From the NCBI GenBank assembly GCA_031316155.1, contig JALDRB010000005.1, positions 124,001 through 188,000 of the forward strand: 64,000 nucleotides of DNA. The letters run 5' to 3'. Origin of the DNA: Candidatus Scalindua sp. Lineage in GTDB: Bacteria; Planctomycetota; Brocadiia; Brocadiales; Scalinduaceae. The first letter of the stretch is position 1, and each line of letters begins with the position of its first letter. Shown piece by piece: positions 18,169 to 27,950 of this stretch. The notes below the pieces were generated by a model, which saw only the letters and a list, made by a program, of their open reading frames with translations, was not told where the DNA came from and did not search any database. The translations under genes were made by a program, and so were the position numbers.

Positions 18169-19902
18169 ATGGTAAATTCATTGCACAAAACCCTACCCTG
18201 CAAGATAGCAGAATCACCGTTTACAAATATGACTATTTTACAAAAGAGCTTTTCTGTCAGCTTTTTATTTCTTCATAATAATAAAGCTCATGAAATTCGA
18301 CACAAAACAATAAAAATCATCCTTCTGATTTCTGTTCTCACCATACTTATGCTCCAGTGCGAAGCAATTGTTGCGGGTTCTGGAAAAAACATGTCTTCAG
18401 CCATGTCATCAGACAACGAACCATATGTTTACGTAAATTTTTGTACCGGACTATATCTCATGATTGAACAGCGTTGGGAAGAGGCGACAAAGTTCCTTCA
18501 AAAAGCCCTGGAAATAAACCCGGATGCTGAAAAAGTGCATGATCTTTTAGCAACCTGTTACTTCAAATTGGGGAAAAAAAATCTAGCCTTGTCTCACATT
18601 CAAAAGATAGCGCAAATAAATCCGCATGATTTTGCTGTTCACTATACACTCGGTGGAATATATGAGAGCGAAGGAGAAGAGAAAAAAGCTATATCTGAAT
18701 ATGAAAGCGCTAAAGACAATATGGAAGTTAAGGAAATCATAGACAAGGTCTTTGTTGCTGATATGCTCCACCGTCTTGCAAATCTTTATTTAAAGAATGG
18801 TGATCTGGAAAATGCGGCCCATGTTTTTCATAAAATCCTTGATGAGAAACTGACAAATAAACCAGTTGCGATACACTATAAGCTTGGACAGATTTACTTT
18901 GAAGGAAAGAGATTCGAAGATTCAAAAAATGAGTTTCTCAGAGTGAGAGAAATTAATCCTCATTCTGAGTCCGTAAGTCTCTATCTTTCTATTTGTTATG
19001 AAGAATTAAAAGACTATGACAAAGCTATAGCCGAATTAACTCCTTTGCTTGACGAACACAGCGATGCCTGGCATATTCGTCTCAGCTTATCGAACATATA
19101 TGAAAAAGTAAAAAAATTTGAGTTAACACAGCTTGAGAGAGAGAAGGTTTCTGAAATACTGAAGAAGAACGTACTTAATGGAAGTACTAATATAAGAGAG
19201 TATATCGTTTTGAGTCAACTCCTTCAGCAGAAAGGCAAGAAAACAGAAGCCGTAAAAAACCTGAAAACTGCCCTTACCTATTTACACAACAAGATAGACG
19301 AGGAATCGTTACAAGAAATACAATTCCTGATGGCAAATCTTTATTATGAAATGGAAAATTATGAAGGCACCATAGGGGAGCTGAGAAAGATTTTGACGGC
19401 AGACCCCGACTGCCATCAGGCAAATAATTTTCTTGGATATTTGTTTGTAGAAAGAGGAGAAAAATTGGACGAAGCCGTTGACCTGATCGAGAAGGCCTTA
19501 GATTCTGAACCACAAAACGGAGCATACCTTGACAGCCTGGGTTGGGCATATTACAAGCTTGCAACAAAAGAAAACAGTGAGAAGATGATGCTGGCACTAC
19601 AAACACTCCTCGAAGCTGCAAAATATGCCGAAGACTCAGAAATTATGTATCATATAGGAGAGGTATATTATTGTCTTGGTCGCTGGGAAGAGGCCAAAGA
19701 ACAATGGAATAACGCACTGGAATTGTTAAAAGGTATCACGAAAGACCTTCCTCCCTATTTAGTTCGCGAAGATTCCCGTGAATCAAAGAGCATGGAAACA
19801 ATCCGGAAAAAACTGGAAAAGCTTCAGTATCTAAAAGTAGTTGAAAGTTCAATAGAAAGTCAAAAAGCGGGGAAAAGAGATGTTGGAAGCCTTATTCAAT
19901 AA
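18169..19902 (+). CDS. Membrane-anchored/exported TPR-repeat protein
   Basis: 577 aa. A hydrophobic segment (IKIILLISVLTILMLQC, near residues 47-63) probably acts as a signal anchor; an ATG at 18229 could be the start. The rest is a string of TPR units, for example RWEEATKFLQKALEINPDAE, FEDSKNEFLRVREINPHSE, DYDKAIAELTPLLDEHSD and KLDEAVDLIEKALDSEPQN. No enzyme domain is seen; it is likely a scaffold for protein interactions at the membrane. It lies 15 bp after hisG and 47 bp before yebC. Confidence 0.75.
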   Translation: MVNSLHKTLPCKIAESPFTNMTILQKSFSVSFLFLHNNKAHEIRHKTIKIILLISVLTILMLQCEAIVAGSGKNMSSAMSSDNEPYVYVNFCTGLYLMIEQRWEEATKFLQKALEINPDAEKVHDLLATCYFKLGKKNLALSHIQKIAQINPHDFAVHYTLGGIYESEGEEKKAISEYESAKDNMEVKEIIDKVFVADMLHRLANLYLKNGDLENAAHVFHKILDEKLTNKPVAIHYKLGQIYFEGKRFEDSKNEFLRVREINPHSESVSLYLSICYEELKDYDKAIAELTPLLDEHSDAWHIRLSLSNIYEKVKKFELTQLEREKVSEILKKNVLNGSTNIREYIVLSQLLQQKGKKTEAVKNLKTALTYLHNKIDEESLQEIQFLMANLYYEMENYEGTIGELRKILTADPDCHQANNFLGYLFVERGEKLDEAVDLIEKALDSEPQNGAYLDSLGWAYYKLATKENSEKMMLALQTLLEAAKYAEDSEIMYHIGEVYYCLGRWEEAKEQWNNALELLKGITKDLPPYLVREDSRESKSMETIRKKLEKLQYLKVVESSIESQKAGKRDVGSLIQ

Positions 19903-19949
19903 TATTAAAGTATCCTATTTTATTACTGCTATATCGGGAGAAAATAACT

Positions 19950-20696
19950 ATGGCTGGACATTCGCATTGGGCTAGTATAAAACGAAAAAAAGGGGCAATA
20001 GACGCAAAGAGAGGGAAAATTTTTTCCAAGCTTGCCAAGGCCGTTACTTCTGCAGCAAGGCAGGGTGGCGGAAATCCTGATATGAATTTAAAACTCCAAT
20101 ATGCGATTGATGCAGCAAAAGCGGAAAATATGCCCAAAGACAATATCGAAAGGGCAATACTGAAAGGTACCGGAGAATCGGGTGGAGATTCAGAACTTTA
20201 CGAATGTCTCTATGAAGGTTATGGCCCCAGTGGGATCGCAATAATTATTGAAATTTTAACTGACAATAAAAACCGGACCGCTTCCGAAATAAGAAAGGTT
20301 TTTGAAAAATTTGGAGGAAATCTAGGAGAATCAGGTTGCGTTGCATGGTTGTTTCAAAAGAAAGGGTTGATTACTGTCCAGGTGAATGAGATAAATGAAG
20401 ACAAGCTCATGGCACTCGTTTTAGATGCCGGTGGGGAGGATCTGGAAATTATTGACGATAAATATCAGATTGTTTGTGACCTGAAAGATTTTAATAGTCT
20501 CAAGAATATGCTTCAGGAAAATAACATCAAAACAGATCAGGAGATAATCAGCTGGATTCCCATGAATTCTATAGAATTAAATGAGGATAACGCCAAAAAG
20601 GTTGTTTCTCTCATGGAAGCGCTGGAAAATCATGATGATGTTCAGAACGCATACGCCAACTTCACTTTACCCGAAGAATTATTAACTAAATTATAA
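19950..20696 (+). CDS. yebC: YebC/PmpR family protein
   Basis: 248 aa, full length. The N-terminus AGHSHWASIKRKKGAIDAKR, with FSKLAKAVTSAARQGGGNPD and KAENMPKDNIERAILKGTGE, is unmistakable. Older annotation calls these transcriptional regulators; recent work links the family to easing translation at polyproline stretches. Last gene of the plus-strand run that began at nusA; it converges on ftsH with 31 bp between stops. Confidence 0.95.
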   Translation: MAGHSHWASIKRKKGAIDAKRGKIFSKLAKAVTSAARQGGGNPDMNLKLQYAIDAAKAENMPKDNIERAILKGTGESGGDSELYECLYEGYGPSGIAIIIEILTDNKNRTASEIRKVFEKFGGNLGESGCVAWLFQKKGLITVQVNEINEDKLMALVLDAGGEDLEIIDDKYQIVCDLKDFNSLKNMLQENNIKTDQEIISWIPMNSIELNEDNAKKVVSLMEALENHDDVQNAYANFTLPEELLTKL

Positions 20697-20727
20697 GTAT
20701 CCAAAGATTAAAGGCCTTTTTTAAAAC

Positions 20728-22641
20728 TCATGAAACAGCTTTTTCTCCGCTTTCGTTATCTTTTCCACTTTGTTTCGGCTTGTTTCCATTATTAAGGCTA
20801 AGCAATTCCAGAATTTGATCTCCTTCAAGCACCTCAACTTCTTCCAGTTTTTTTGCAAGGAGTTGAAGTTTGTCCATATTTTCATCAATTAAGGTTTTCG
20901 CTTTGTTATAAGAATCTTTGATGATTCTCGTTACTTCCGCATCAATTTCGATTGCGGTTTTCTCACTGTACTCCTTTTCCTGAACGAGATCGTGTCCAAG
21001 AAAAATATTCCCCTGCTGCCGACCATAGGTTTGCGGTCCAAGCGCAGCACTCATTCCGAATTTACACACATAATTTCTGGTGAGTTTTGTTGCTCTTTCC
21101 AAGTCATTCTGTGAACCGGTAGATAATTCATGAAAGGCGGCCTCCTCTGCTGCACGTCCTGCAAGCAGCACACACAGAGTATTTAAAATTTCTGATTCCC
21201 TCGTTAAATATTTGTCTTCAGTCGGAAGCTGCAGTGTATATCCAAGTGCTGCCGCCCCCCTGGCTATAATCGACACCTTATGAACAGGATCACTATGGGG
21301 TAATAGCGCAGCGACCAGGGTATGGCCTGATTCATGATAAGCAACGATACTTTTCTCCTCATCGCTAATCACCCTGCTCTTCCTTTCAGGACCAGCGACA
21401 ACCCTTTCGATAGCCTCTTCCAGCTCCCCCATCTCAACAAATTTCTTATCACGCCGTGCGGCAAGTAACGCCGCTTCATTAATAACATTAGCGAGATCTG
21501 CACCTGAGAAACCGGGTGTCCGCTTTGCTATTATCTTCAGATCTCCGTTGGGTGAAACCTTGACATCTTTTGCATGTACCTTTAAGACAGCCTCTCTTCC
21601 GAGCAAATCAGGTCTGTCGACAGTAACTTGCCGATCAAATCTTCCTGGACGAAGCAAAGCGCTATCCAAAACATCAGGTCTGTTCGTAGCGGCAATGATA
21701 ATTACCCCTTTTTGGGAAGAAAAACCGTCCATCTCTGCTAACAACTGATTCAATGTCTGTTCACGTTCATCGTGGCCTCCACCCAGACCGGCACCACGCT
21801 GACGTCCGACACTATCAAGTTCATCAATAAAAATGATGCAGGGAGCCTTGTGTTTCGCCTGTTCAAACATGTCCCGAACGCGTGCAGCTCCCATCCCAAC
21901 AAACATTTCCACAAAATCCGATCCACTTATCGAGAAAAACGGTACGCCTGATTCACCTGCAACGGCCTTTGCAAGAAGTGTCTTTCCTGTCCCGGGTGGA
22001 CCAATAAGCAAAACACCTTTCGGGATTTTACCACCGAGCTTTTGAAATTTCTGCGGATATTTCAGGAAATCGATTATCTCTTTCAGTTCCTCTTTCGCCT
22101 CATCACAACCTGCGACATCGGCAAAGCTGGTTTTCTTTACATCTTCTTCTGCATAGAGCTTAATCTTGGCCTTCCCGAAAGACATGAAAGGAGCGCCAAC
22201 TCCTCCAATTTTTTTTGAAATAAAGAACCATGCTAATGCAACAATGGCAAATGGAAAAATCCACCACATAATCATGCTTTTAAAAAACGTATTTTCGATC
22301 TCACCCTTAAATTGAACGTTTTGTCTTTTCAGTTCTTCAACCAGTTTAGGATCGTGAACGGGAACGGCAACGAAGGGAACAGGAAGATCCTTTTCAGAGG
22401 AAGATCCTCTGAAGTGCCCCTTAATGATCCTCTCTCCTATGGAGCAATCCACTATCTTCCCTTCACTCACATATTCTCTAAATTGACTATAAGGAATCTC
22501 ATCGGCTCTTGGAGACATAAAAATTTGAATTACATACAAAACAACCAGGAAGAGAAAGAGATAACCTATTGAAAAAGTTGTTTTTCGCGATTTCGGTTTT
22601 TTATTCTTTTTCTGTTGAGGCGTATTGTCCGATTTCTTCAT
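20728..22641 (-). CDS. ftsH: ATP-dependent zinc metalloprotease FtsH
   Basis: Membrane-bound AAA protease that degrades damaged membrane and regulatory proteins. 637 aa: first TM segment at residues ~24-42, a periplasmic domain, second TM at ~123-142, the AAA module with Walker A GPPGTGKT (214-221), Walker B FIDELD and arginine finger region RPGRFDRQV, then the M41 peptidase motif HESGH (436-440) and its distal aspartate. The C-terminus ends in a charged, low-complexity tail. A consensus promoter lies at 22683-22710. Confidence 0.97.
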   Translation of the reverse strand: MKKSDNTPQQKKNKKPKSRKTTFSIGYLFLFLVVLYVIQIFMSPRADEIPYSQFREYVSEGKIVDCSIGERIIKGHFRGSSSEKDLPVPFVAVPVHDPKLVEELKRQNVQFKGEIENTFFKSMIMWWIFPFAIVALAWFFISKKIGGVGAPFMSFGKAKIKLYAEEDVKKTSFADVAGCDEAKEELKEIIDFLKYPQKFQKLGGKIPKGVLLIGPPGTGKTLLAKAVAGESGVPFFSISGSDFVEMFVGMGAARVRDMFEQAKHKAPCIIFIDELDSVGRQRGAGLGGGHDEREQTLNQLLAEMDGFSSQKGVIIIAATNRPDVLDSALLRPGRFDRQVTVDRPDLLGREAVLKVHAKDVKVSPNGDLKIIAKRTPGFSGADLANVINEAALLAARRDKKFVEMGELEEAIERVVAGPERKSRVISDEEKSIVAYHESGHTLVAALLPHSDPVHKVSIIARGAAALGYTLQLPTEDKYLTRESEILNTLCVLLAGRAAEEAAFHELSTGSQNDLERATKLTRNYVCKFGMSAALGPQTYGRQQGNIFLGHDLVQEKEYSEKTAIEIDAEVTRIIKDSYNKAKTLIDENMDKLQLLAKKLEEVEVLEGDQILELLSLNNGNKPKQSGKDNESGEKAVS

Positions 22642-22682
22642 ATTTCTTTCATGAGGGTAATAAAAATTTAGTACGTTAAGTC

Positions 22683-22710
22683 ATTATATGTTAATTTATT
22701 ACAATGTCAA
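22683..22710 (-). promoter_or_regulatory. Sigma70-like promoter of ftsH
   Basis: On the minus strand TTGACA (22710-22705), 16-bp spacer, TATAAT (22688-22683): both boxes are perfect consensus. The predicted start is about 35 nt before the ftsH ATG. Confidence 0.8.
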
Positions 22711-22736
22711 AGTAAATAAATAGAGGCGATTACTTA

Positions 22737-22765
22737 TTGACAAAATTTTCTTGCTGAGCTAGAAT
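22737..22765 (+). promoter_or_regulatory. Sigma70-like promoter of tRNA-Pro
   Basis: TTGACA (22737-22742), 17-bp spacer, TAGAAT (22760-22765). It points away from the ftsH promoter, with only about 26 bp between the two -35 boxes, and leads to the tRNA 86 bases downstream. Confidence 0.7.
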
Positions 22766-22850
22766 TCCATTGAAAACATCATATTCTTTCTCAGCTTATA
22801 TAAATCTGATTCTCAGTAATATTTCAGTGAAATTTACGTAATTTTGGATC

Positions 22851-22929
22851 CGGGGCGTAGCGCAGCTTGGTTTAGCGCACTTGAATGGGGTTCAAGAGGC
22901 CGCTGGTTCGAATCCAGTCGCCCCGACCA
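22851..22929 (+). tRNA. tRNA-Pro (GGG)
   Basis: The acceptor stem CGGGGCG pairs perfectly with CGCCCCG and is followed by an encoded ACCA. Anticodon stem CTTGA/TCAAG encloses the loop ATGGGGT, giving anticodon GGG; the T arm contains GGTTCGAATCC. The 3' half is duplicated at 28359, so this gene is the attachment site of the element that follows. Confidence 0.95.
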
Positions 22930-22950
22930 TATTTACAAATGACTTACGAC
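22883..22950 (+). repeat. attL: 68-bp direct repeat overlapping the tRNA-Pro 3' half
   Basis: From the anticodon loop through the CCA end and 21 bp beyond. The same 68 bp, with three differences, is at 28359-28426. A duplicated tRNA 3' end is the standard footprint of tyrosine-recombinase integration. Confidence 0.85.
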
Positions 22951-22987
22951 TAAATAAGATATTCAGAAGTTGTTTTTTACTCTCGAT

Positions 22988-23008
22988 TGTAGTCAAACTG
23001 TAGTCAAC
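22988..23008. repeat. Two tandem 10-bp repeats beside the integrase remnant
   Basis: TGTAGTCAAAC and TGTAGTCAACC stand in direct repeat at an 11-bp period directly after the integrase stop codon. They could be integrase arm-type binding sites; this is inference. Confidence 0.4.
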
Positions 23009-23128
23009 CTATAAAATTCCCACACCGTCTCTCAAGCTTTCCGGACAATCATGAGAATAGTGCAGAGTCATCCGAATGTCTTTATGACCCATCAATATTA
23101 CTCCTGATTCTATAAAAATCATTTACCT
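23009..23128 (-). pseudogene. Tyrosine integrase, C-terminal remnant
   Basis: The minus strand reads ...GVILMGHKDIRMTLHYSHDC and PESLRDGVGIL before a TAG at 23011-23009. LMGHKDI-x-MT-x-x-Y-x-H is the box II region of tyrosine recombinases with the H of the catalytic set and the nucleophilic tyrosine. Everything upstream of about 35 residues is lost. Confidence 0.8.
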
Positions 23129-23163
23129 GGAATGTCTAATTATTTCCTGTAAAAGCGGAATTT

Positions 23164-23345
23164 CTAATTGTCAAGCATCACCCGTTTTAACTTTTCACAA
23201 GCTTCGTCAAGTTCGCTTGAAAAATTTTCAATCAAAAACCCTGCGCCGTCGTGCTCTTCCAGCCATTCGATAACCTTTTCCTGATCAACTGACCTTCTAT
23301 CCCCCCCCCGGACATTGAATTGCTCCCCAAAAAACCGCCTTCCAC
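23164..23345 (-). pseudogene. Gene remnant of unknown family (C-terminal ~60 residues)
   Basis: The minus strand keeps an open frame of coding character: ...FFGEQFNVRGGDRRSVDQE, then VIEWLEEHDGAGFLIENFSS and ELDEACEKLKRVMLDN before the stop at 23164. I do not recognise the family. A run of nine Cs (23301-23309) lies within it. No start codon or ribosome site is visible, so it is a fragment of a cargo gene. Confidence 0.5.
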
Positions 23346-23636
23346 GTTGTGAACCCTAGCCTTATAAAAGTTATATTCCCTGTTTACCTTTTCGCCAAAC
23401 ACTTTAATGGGAAAACTATATTTTTATTAAGAAAGGTTGTTATGGAGAAAAGACATATGCAAGTCACAAGAGGTGCAGAGGTAGACACCGAAAAGAAATT
23501 GAATAATATCAAAGTGTTGTAAGACCACTAATGAAAAGTTTTAGCGTAGTAGTATTTCAAATTTTCATAACTTATGTAATACCAATGCATTACGCATATA
23601 TTTATACTTGATTTTGTCTCTTACTCCTGCCATTAA

Positions 23637-24543
23637 TTGCACTTACAATTATCAAATAACGCAACCACAGGAGCAAAGGATTTGAGTATTTTTCGAGCAA
23701 ACATATCCATATTAAATAAATTTCTTGATAATTTTGCCCCTTACTTTACCAAAAAACAATTGGCAATGTTTATTCTCGTTATCTATGCAATGTTTAAAGA
23801 CTATAAAAGAAACTCTCTGGAGGCCATGGCACAGGCCGTTCATACTGATTATCAAGAACTCCAATACTTCTTTTCTGAGTCCAAATGGGACTTGCATGCA
23901 ATAAAACAAAAAAGAATAGACATTGTTGAAAAACAAAGAACCACAGCAACTACAAAAGATGGCATTCTTACTATTGACGATACCGGGTGTCCCAAACCTT
24001 TCGCTAAAAAACACAGAGGCTGCCAAATGGCAGTACTGTGTTTCACTCAAAAGGTCAGAAATCTGCAACGTAGCCGTTGGTGCGGCCTTCGTTTCAAAGG
24101 CAAAACATTTTCCTATTGATGTTGTTCCCTATCTACCTGCTGATGAATTCCCGGGAGGAAAAAAGAACCCACATTTTAAAGATAAAATTCAAATTGCAAT
24201 AGAACTGTTTGATAACGCCTTAGAATCTTTTGATTTTTCAGCTACCTCCTTTGATTCATGGTATTCATCGAATCAACTCGATGTTACAGACAAAACGGTA
24301 ATCACAAACTATTTGATGCCTTGGGGTATTGAACAGTGTTTCAAGGAATTAAAGGATACCTTTTATTTGGATCACTATCAGGTAAGGCACATTAACAAGA
24401 TTGAAAGATATTGGAATCTTTGTCTCATTGCATGGACTCTTACTTATTGGATAAAGCAGAATGCTTATCTGGCTAAAATCCTGCTGGAAACAAAACCTTC
24501 AACCTTCAATGAATTCAAACAAGCAATAAATTCTCTGCTTTGA
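23637..24543 (+). pseudogene. IS701-like DDE transposase, frameshifted and internally shortened
   Basis: The first frame (to ~24010) has FAPYFTKKQLAMFILVIYAM, AVHTDYQELQYFFSESKWD and the first catalytic aspartate in LTIDDTGCPK. Continuation is in the other frame from about 24010 (TEAAKWQYCVSLKR ... FPIDVVPYLPADEFP), with the second aspartate in TSFDSWYSS and the catalytic glutamate in WGIEQCFKELK. One missing A in the run at 24005-24010 explains the shift. Between FDSWYSS and the glutamate roughly 100 residues usual for the family are missing, so the copy is dead regardless. No clear terminal inverted repeats found. Confidence 0.75.
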
Positions 24544-24615
24544 TTCTCTTCGGCGTGTGCTGTATCAAAGAACAAAAAACTCTCGCAGGATTATTTTAAA
24601 ATTAAGTCAGAATGC

Positions 24616-24825
24616 TTAAGAAAAAAATCGATGCTTAGTCTTTTTAACAAAGTAATGTTTAAGCTGTTCGGTATGCTTGTTTGATAAATGTATTAAGTAA
24701 AAAGTTATAGACGTTATAAGGCATGGCAGAATTGCAATAATTACAGTTTGCCAAGAAATATTATTATTTTGGGTTACTTCTAATAAGGGAATAAAGTTGG
24801 ATATACAATCAGCGATATTATACAT
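24616..24825 (-). CDS. Small single-pass membrane protein, hypothetical
   Basis: 69 aa. A central hydrophobic helix (TVIIAILPCLITSITFYLIH) is followed by a basic tail (KHYFVKKTKHRFF). AGGA lies six bases before the ATG. No family recognised; it may be real cargo of the element or chance. The 600 bp around it hold nothing else. Confidence 0.35.
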   Translation of the reverse strand: MYNIADCISNFIPLLEVTQNNNISWQTVIIAILPCLITSITFYLIHLSNKHTEQLKHYFVKKTKHRFFS

Positions 24826-25148
24826 AGGTATTCCTGCTTATGCGCTTGGTTGTTTTATATCAGTTTTATTTGTCTATATTATTAAAAGTTGTAACAAGGA
24901 GATAATCTGAATAACATAACTATTGCAATGATATCCAAATAAACCTGCCTTTCTAAAGAATACAAATTAGTGTACCCTTATCGGACGGTAACAAATAGGA
25001 AATTATATACTATTCAATCTATCAAAAGTCAATATGACAAACCATGACAATCAAAGACGCTGGAAACAAATTTAAGCTATATTAAGGTGTTGTAAGTTTT
25101 GCTTATGAGCTCAGGTTGTATTCTGGTGGGAAGAAAAATGCATTGATT

Positions 25149-26009
25149 TTATTTGGATAGAATTATTTCAGAAGCTACTTTTCGTAACAAATTTATTTCC
25201 ACTGGCTTTGTTAAATACTTAATTTGGTTTTCCATAAAAAATGCCTGATTTTTGGTAGAGAGGCCACCAGTCATAAAAAGAAATCTGGTACTTAATTTAG
25301 GGAATTTCGCCACGGCTTCTTTGTAAAGTGAGATACCATCCATTATTGGCATATTAATGTCAGAAACTATTAATTTATAATATTTCTTCTCAATCAACTT
25401 AAGTGCATCTTGCCCATTATGAGCAACATCAATATTACCTGAACGGTTAAGAAGAGCTTTCAGGAGGTTAGTAATAATTTGTTCATCATCTACTATTAAG
25501 ATGTTTTCAACCCACAGAGGAGGTAATTCAGTTATTTTTTTTAATGCTTCTGAACCGCCATCGATGGTTTCCAGAAAGTATTCAATTTTTTTTATATGGG
25601 CTTGAATTTTTGGTGCAACATCTTTGAACTCATTGTTTTTTTCTTTGAGAAGATTAACAACATAGAGAAAAATATCATTACATTCTGAAAGTTCTACTTC
25701 GACAATTTTCATTATTAGTTCATCAATGGAAAGTATATTTTCCTCCAGACCAGCTTGCAGGCCAGTAAAACATTCAATGATTTTTTCTCTGGTTTCTTTA
25801 TCAACTGAAATAACTGGAACTAAATCAGGTATCGACGCAAAATATTCTTTTGCGCTTCCCATGACATAATAATGCCAAGCTTCATCCTCAGCAATGTCCT
25901 CAAGAAACTTTCTCAATTCAGGATGACCAGCATATATTGAAGCAGCTTTCAGATAAACTTTATTTGCTAAATATTCAACCTCTCGAAGCCATTCAATAAT
26001 ATCATTCAT
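25149..26009 (-). CDS. Ferritin-like domain fused to a response-regulator receiver domain
   Basis: 286 aa from the ATG at 26009 (GAGGA 8 bases upstream; a longer frame to 26078 lacks a ribosome site). Numbering from the longer frame, residues ~24-175 form a four-helix ferritin/rubrerythrin-like bundle with REVEYL in helix 1, EDEAWHYY (E-x-x-H) in helix 2, IVEVELSEC in helix 3 and HIKKIEYFLE in helix 4. Residues ~192-305 are a CheY-type receiver: acidic pair VDDE (197-198), phospho-acceptor Asp240 in VSDINMP, T270 and K291 in LTKPVE. There is no DNA-binding output domain. A di-iron or hydroperoxide sensor linked to a phosphorelay is inference; the kinase is not nearby. Confidence 0.75.
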   Translation of the reverse strand: MNDIIEWLREVEYLANKVYLKAASIYAGHPELRKFLEDIAEDEAWHYYVMGSAKEYFASIPDLVPVISVDKETREKIIECFTGLQAGLEENILSIDELIMKIVEVELSECNDIFLYVVNLLKEKNNEFKDVAPKIQAHIKKIEYFLETIDGGSEALKKITELPPLWVENILIVDDEQIITNLLKALLNRSGNIDVAHNGQDALKLIEKKYYKLIVSDINMPIMDGISLYKEAVAKFPKLSTRFLFMTGGLSTKNQAFFMENQIKYLTKPVEINLLRKVASEIILSK

Positions 26010-26427
26010 GTTGGCATCCTCTAATTTGTAAAAGATTCGATAAACTGTATTAACATCTTCTGGGAGAGATTGTAACATTTAAAAAGACTGAAACTGTGAT
26101 AATTGAAATAGTCAGACGTTGCCTTCCGGATACCATGCTTAGATGCCTTTAATCGGGACGAAAAGATTGAATGATTTAACTCACAAACAGCATGCCAAAA
26201 AAATGTGTTATTTTTTAAGTTCTTTTAAATCGATAGGATAATAGGAAGATTTTTTTATTGATTCTCGTAAAGCAGACAAAACAGTAATCAAGATGTGCTA
26301 TATTGTCCTTTGACGTCGTCAAAATCCTACAATTATTTTAGGAAATCGTACAGAAATGAAATTAAGTTAAACCGTTGATGTGATGATTTTCTTTTTTCAA
26401 TTTTTAGGTGTTAATTTGTTTTCAAAA

Positions 26428-26517
26428 GCTTAACGATTTAAATAACCCGCCGGGGTACTCACCTTGAGCTACAACTACAAAGGGCTATTCCCGGTCGGGT
26501 TGATTTACGTGTTATGT
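26428..26517 (-). repeat. attC-like imperfect hairpin after the membrane-protein gene
   Basis: On the minus strand, beginning five bases after the stop codon at 26520, the sequence runs ACATAAC ... AAATCAACCCGACCGGG ... CCCCGGCGGGTTATTTAAAT ... GTTAAGC. The right end fits GTTRRRY; the left end fits RYYYAAC only in part. The arms pair with unpaired single bases, as in integron attC sites, and the length (90 bp) is typical. No integron integrase is in the window, so the call is tentative. Confidence 0.4.
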
Positions 26518-26519
26518 GC

Positions 26520-27320
26520 TTATTTAGGAATTTCACGTTTAATTCTCTTTTGGACTGACTGAATTTGTGAAGCCGTAACAATCTGAATTGGTGGATACGT
26601 TGCATCATATTTTGTCGGAAATATGTAGAAGCGCTCACCAGATGATGTCAAAAGCCTAAATACCTTGGCTGGCTCGTCACGGAGTACCACAAATGGTAAA
26701 GATAAGGTCTCTGGGGCTTTGTCCTGTAGTGCAGCGTTGCGGCCCATCTGTGTAGGCGCAAGGTAGAAGCCGAAACAAATTATCGCATAGGTAAGATAAA
26801 CTATTGACAAGCTGATCTGCAAACTAGACTTACTAAGGCGAAACGCTAATATTTCGAACGCTGAGGTGGCCATTGCAATAACAATAGCCATGCTGATAAA
26901 TGACAGAATGCGTGCTAAGACGGGATAGCCTATCTCCCCGATAATGAGATCTGTGATGACAATGGCGGTGAAAATCCAGCGTCCATAATTAAGGACACCG
27001 CAAGTCCATTTAAACCGACGACTATCTTCAACACTTCTCTTGCTTTCGATTTCAGCAAGATCGGTAATCCCGAGATAAGCGAAAAAAAGCACAACAATAA
27101 CTGGCCACCAACTATAACCCATAAGAGTAAGAACAGGAATTTCTGTTATCAGCCATTTCGCGCCAAAAACTGAAAAATATGATTGTACATACACCCACCC
27201 AATAACGTAAGCGAAACCGCTTAGCCCGACGATGCCGGCCGCAACTTTTGGAATCCTGTGGAGCAACCGTCTTGCACCATCGAAAATCGATTGTGTGGAT
27301 TGGACTTCTTTATTATTCAT
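26520..27320 (-). CDS. Multi-pass membrane protein, hypothetical
   Basis: 266 aa with about six hydrophobic segments, for example VAAGIVGLSGFAYVIGWVYV, YSWWPVIVVLFFAYLGI, FTAIVITDLIIGEIGYPVLA and LSIVYLTYAIICFGFYLA, followed by a hydrophilic C-terminal domain (~residues 205-266). No family recognised. It has higher GC than its surroundings and an attC-like hairpin directly downstream, so it may have arrived as a gene cassette. The 440 bp on its left hold only that hairpin and AT-rich sequence. Confidence 0.6.
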   Translation of the reverse strand: MNNKEVQSTQSIFDGARRLLHRIPKVAAGIVGLSGFAYVIGWVYVQSYFSVFGAKWLITEIPVLTLMGYSWWPVIVVLFFAYLGITDLAEIESKRSVEDSRRFKWTCGVLNYGRWIFTAIVITDLIIGEIGYPVLARILSFISMAIVIAMATSAFEILAFRLSKSSLQISLSIVYLTYAIICFGFYLAPTQMGRNAALQDKAPETLSLPFVVLRDEPAKVFRLLTSSGERFYIFPTKYDATYPPIQIVTASQIQSVQKRIKREIPK

Positions 27321-27508
27321 TAATTGTCATTTTATCTAAAAAATAACATGAATTAGCCGTACTAATCGCCGCCTTATTTTACGGCTGTAGTATATATAAT
27401 ACTTTTAGTGGAGACTTATTATACGACCATTTGGGCGTATAAAGTTCACTGCTTAAGTTGCAATACTATTAACTCTGAATAACTAAAAAATCCTTATCAA
27501 TTATCTCC

Positions 27509-27700
27509 TCAAACCTCCGGGGTTATGTATCCTACAACCTCTCGTTTAAGACTCTCCTGAATTGCTCTCTTGACCAGTTTGTTAAGTGAAGATCCCTGAG
27601 CCCTGGCCAACCCTTCAAGATAAATAAAGTCTTGAAATAAAATACTTAACGATAAAGATCTTTTTGCGTCCGGTCTGTTACTCGAATCAAGATTGATCAT
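27509..27700 (-). CDS. Small ribbon-helix-helix-like protein (orphan antitoxin-like)
   Basis: 63 aa. KRSLSLSILFQDFIYLEGLA followed by ARAQGSSLNKLVKRAIQESL has the strand-helix-helix spacing of RHH/CopG-type regulators. A perfect inverted repeat spans its start codon (27698-27724), consistent with autorepression. No toxin gene is next to it on either side. Family assignment is by pattern only. Confidence 0.5.
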   Translation of the reverse strand: MINLDSSNRPDAKRSLSLSILFQDFIYLEGLARAQGSSLNKLVKRAIQESLKREVVGYITPEV

Positions 27701-27724
27701 GGTTTAACCTCTCCCTTAAACCAT
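27698..27724 (-). promoter_or_regulatory. Palindromic operator over the start codon
   Basis: CATGGTTTAA (27698-27707) and TTAAACCATG (27715-27724) form a perfect 10-bp inverted repeat with a 7-base spacer; the ATG of the small RHH-like gene is part of the first arm. This is the expected kind of site for a dimeric RHH autorepressor. Confidence 0.6.
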
Positions 27725-27950
27725 GATAATAATAAAGTCAACAGCGGGATTCTATCAAAATAAATGATTTATTGAAGGAATTATTTGACAATTTGTTACA
27801 AGATAAGGGAGTGTAAACAATCTAAAGTGTATGGTTTTACTGTGTTTGAAGTGTGCCGAATCAGTTCGTAAAGGTATAAACAGCTAAAACAATAACGTTC
27901 CGGCATGTTTAACGCTACATGTAATGCTTTAAAGATTGTAAATTTCTTTT

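Noticed and set aside
24005..24012. A6C run as a programmed -1 frameshift site in the IS701-like transposase
   Set aside because: The zero frame reads AAA AAA CAC, so the phase does not match the usual X-XXY-YYZ heptamer, and the gene also has an internal deletion; a simple missing A is the better reading.
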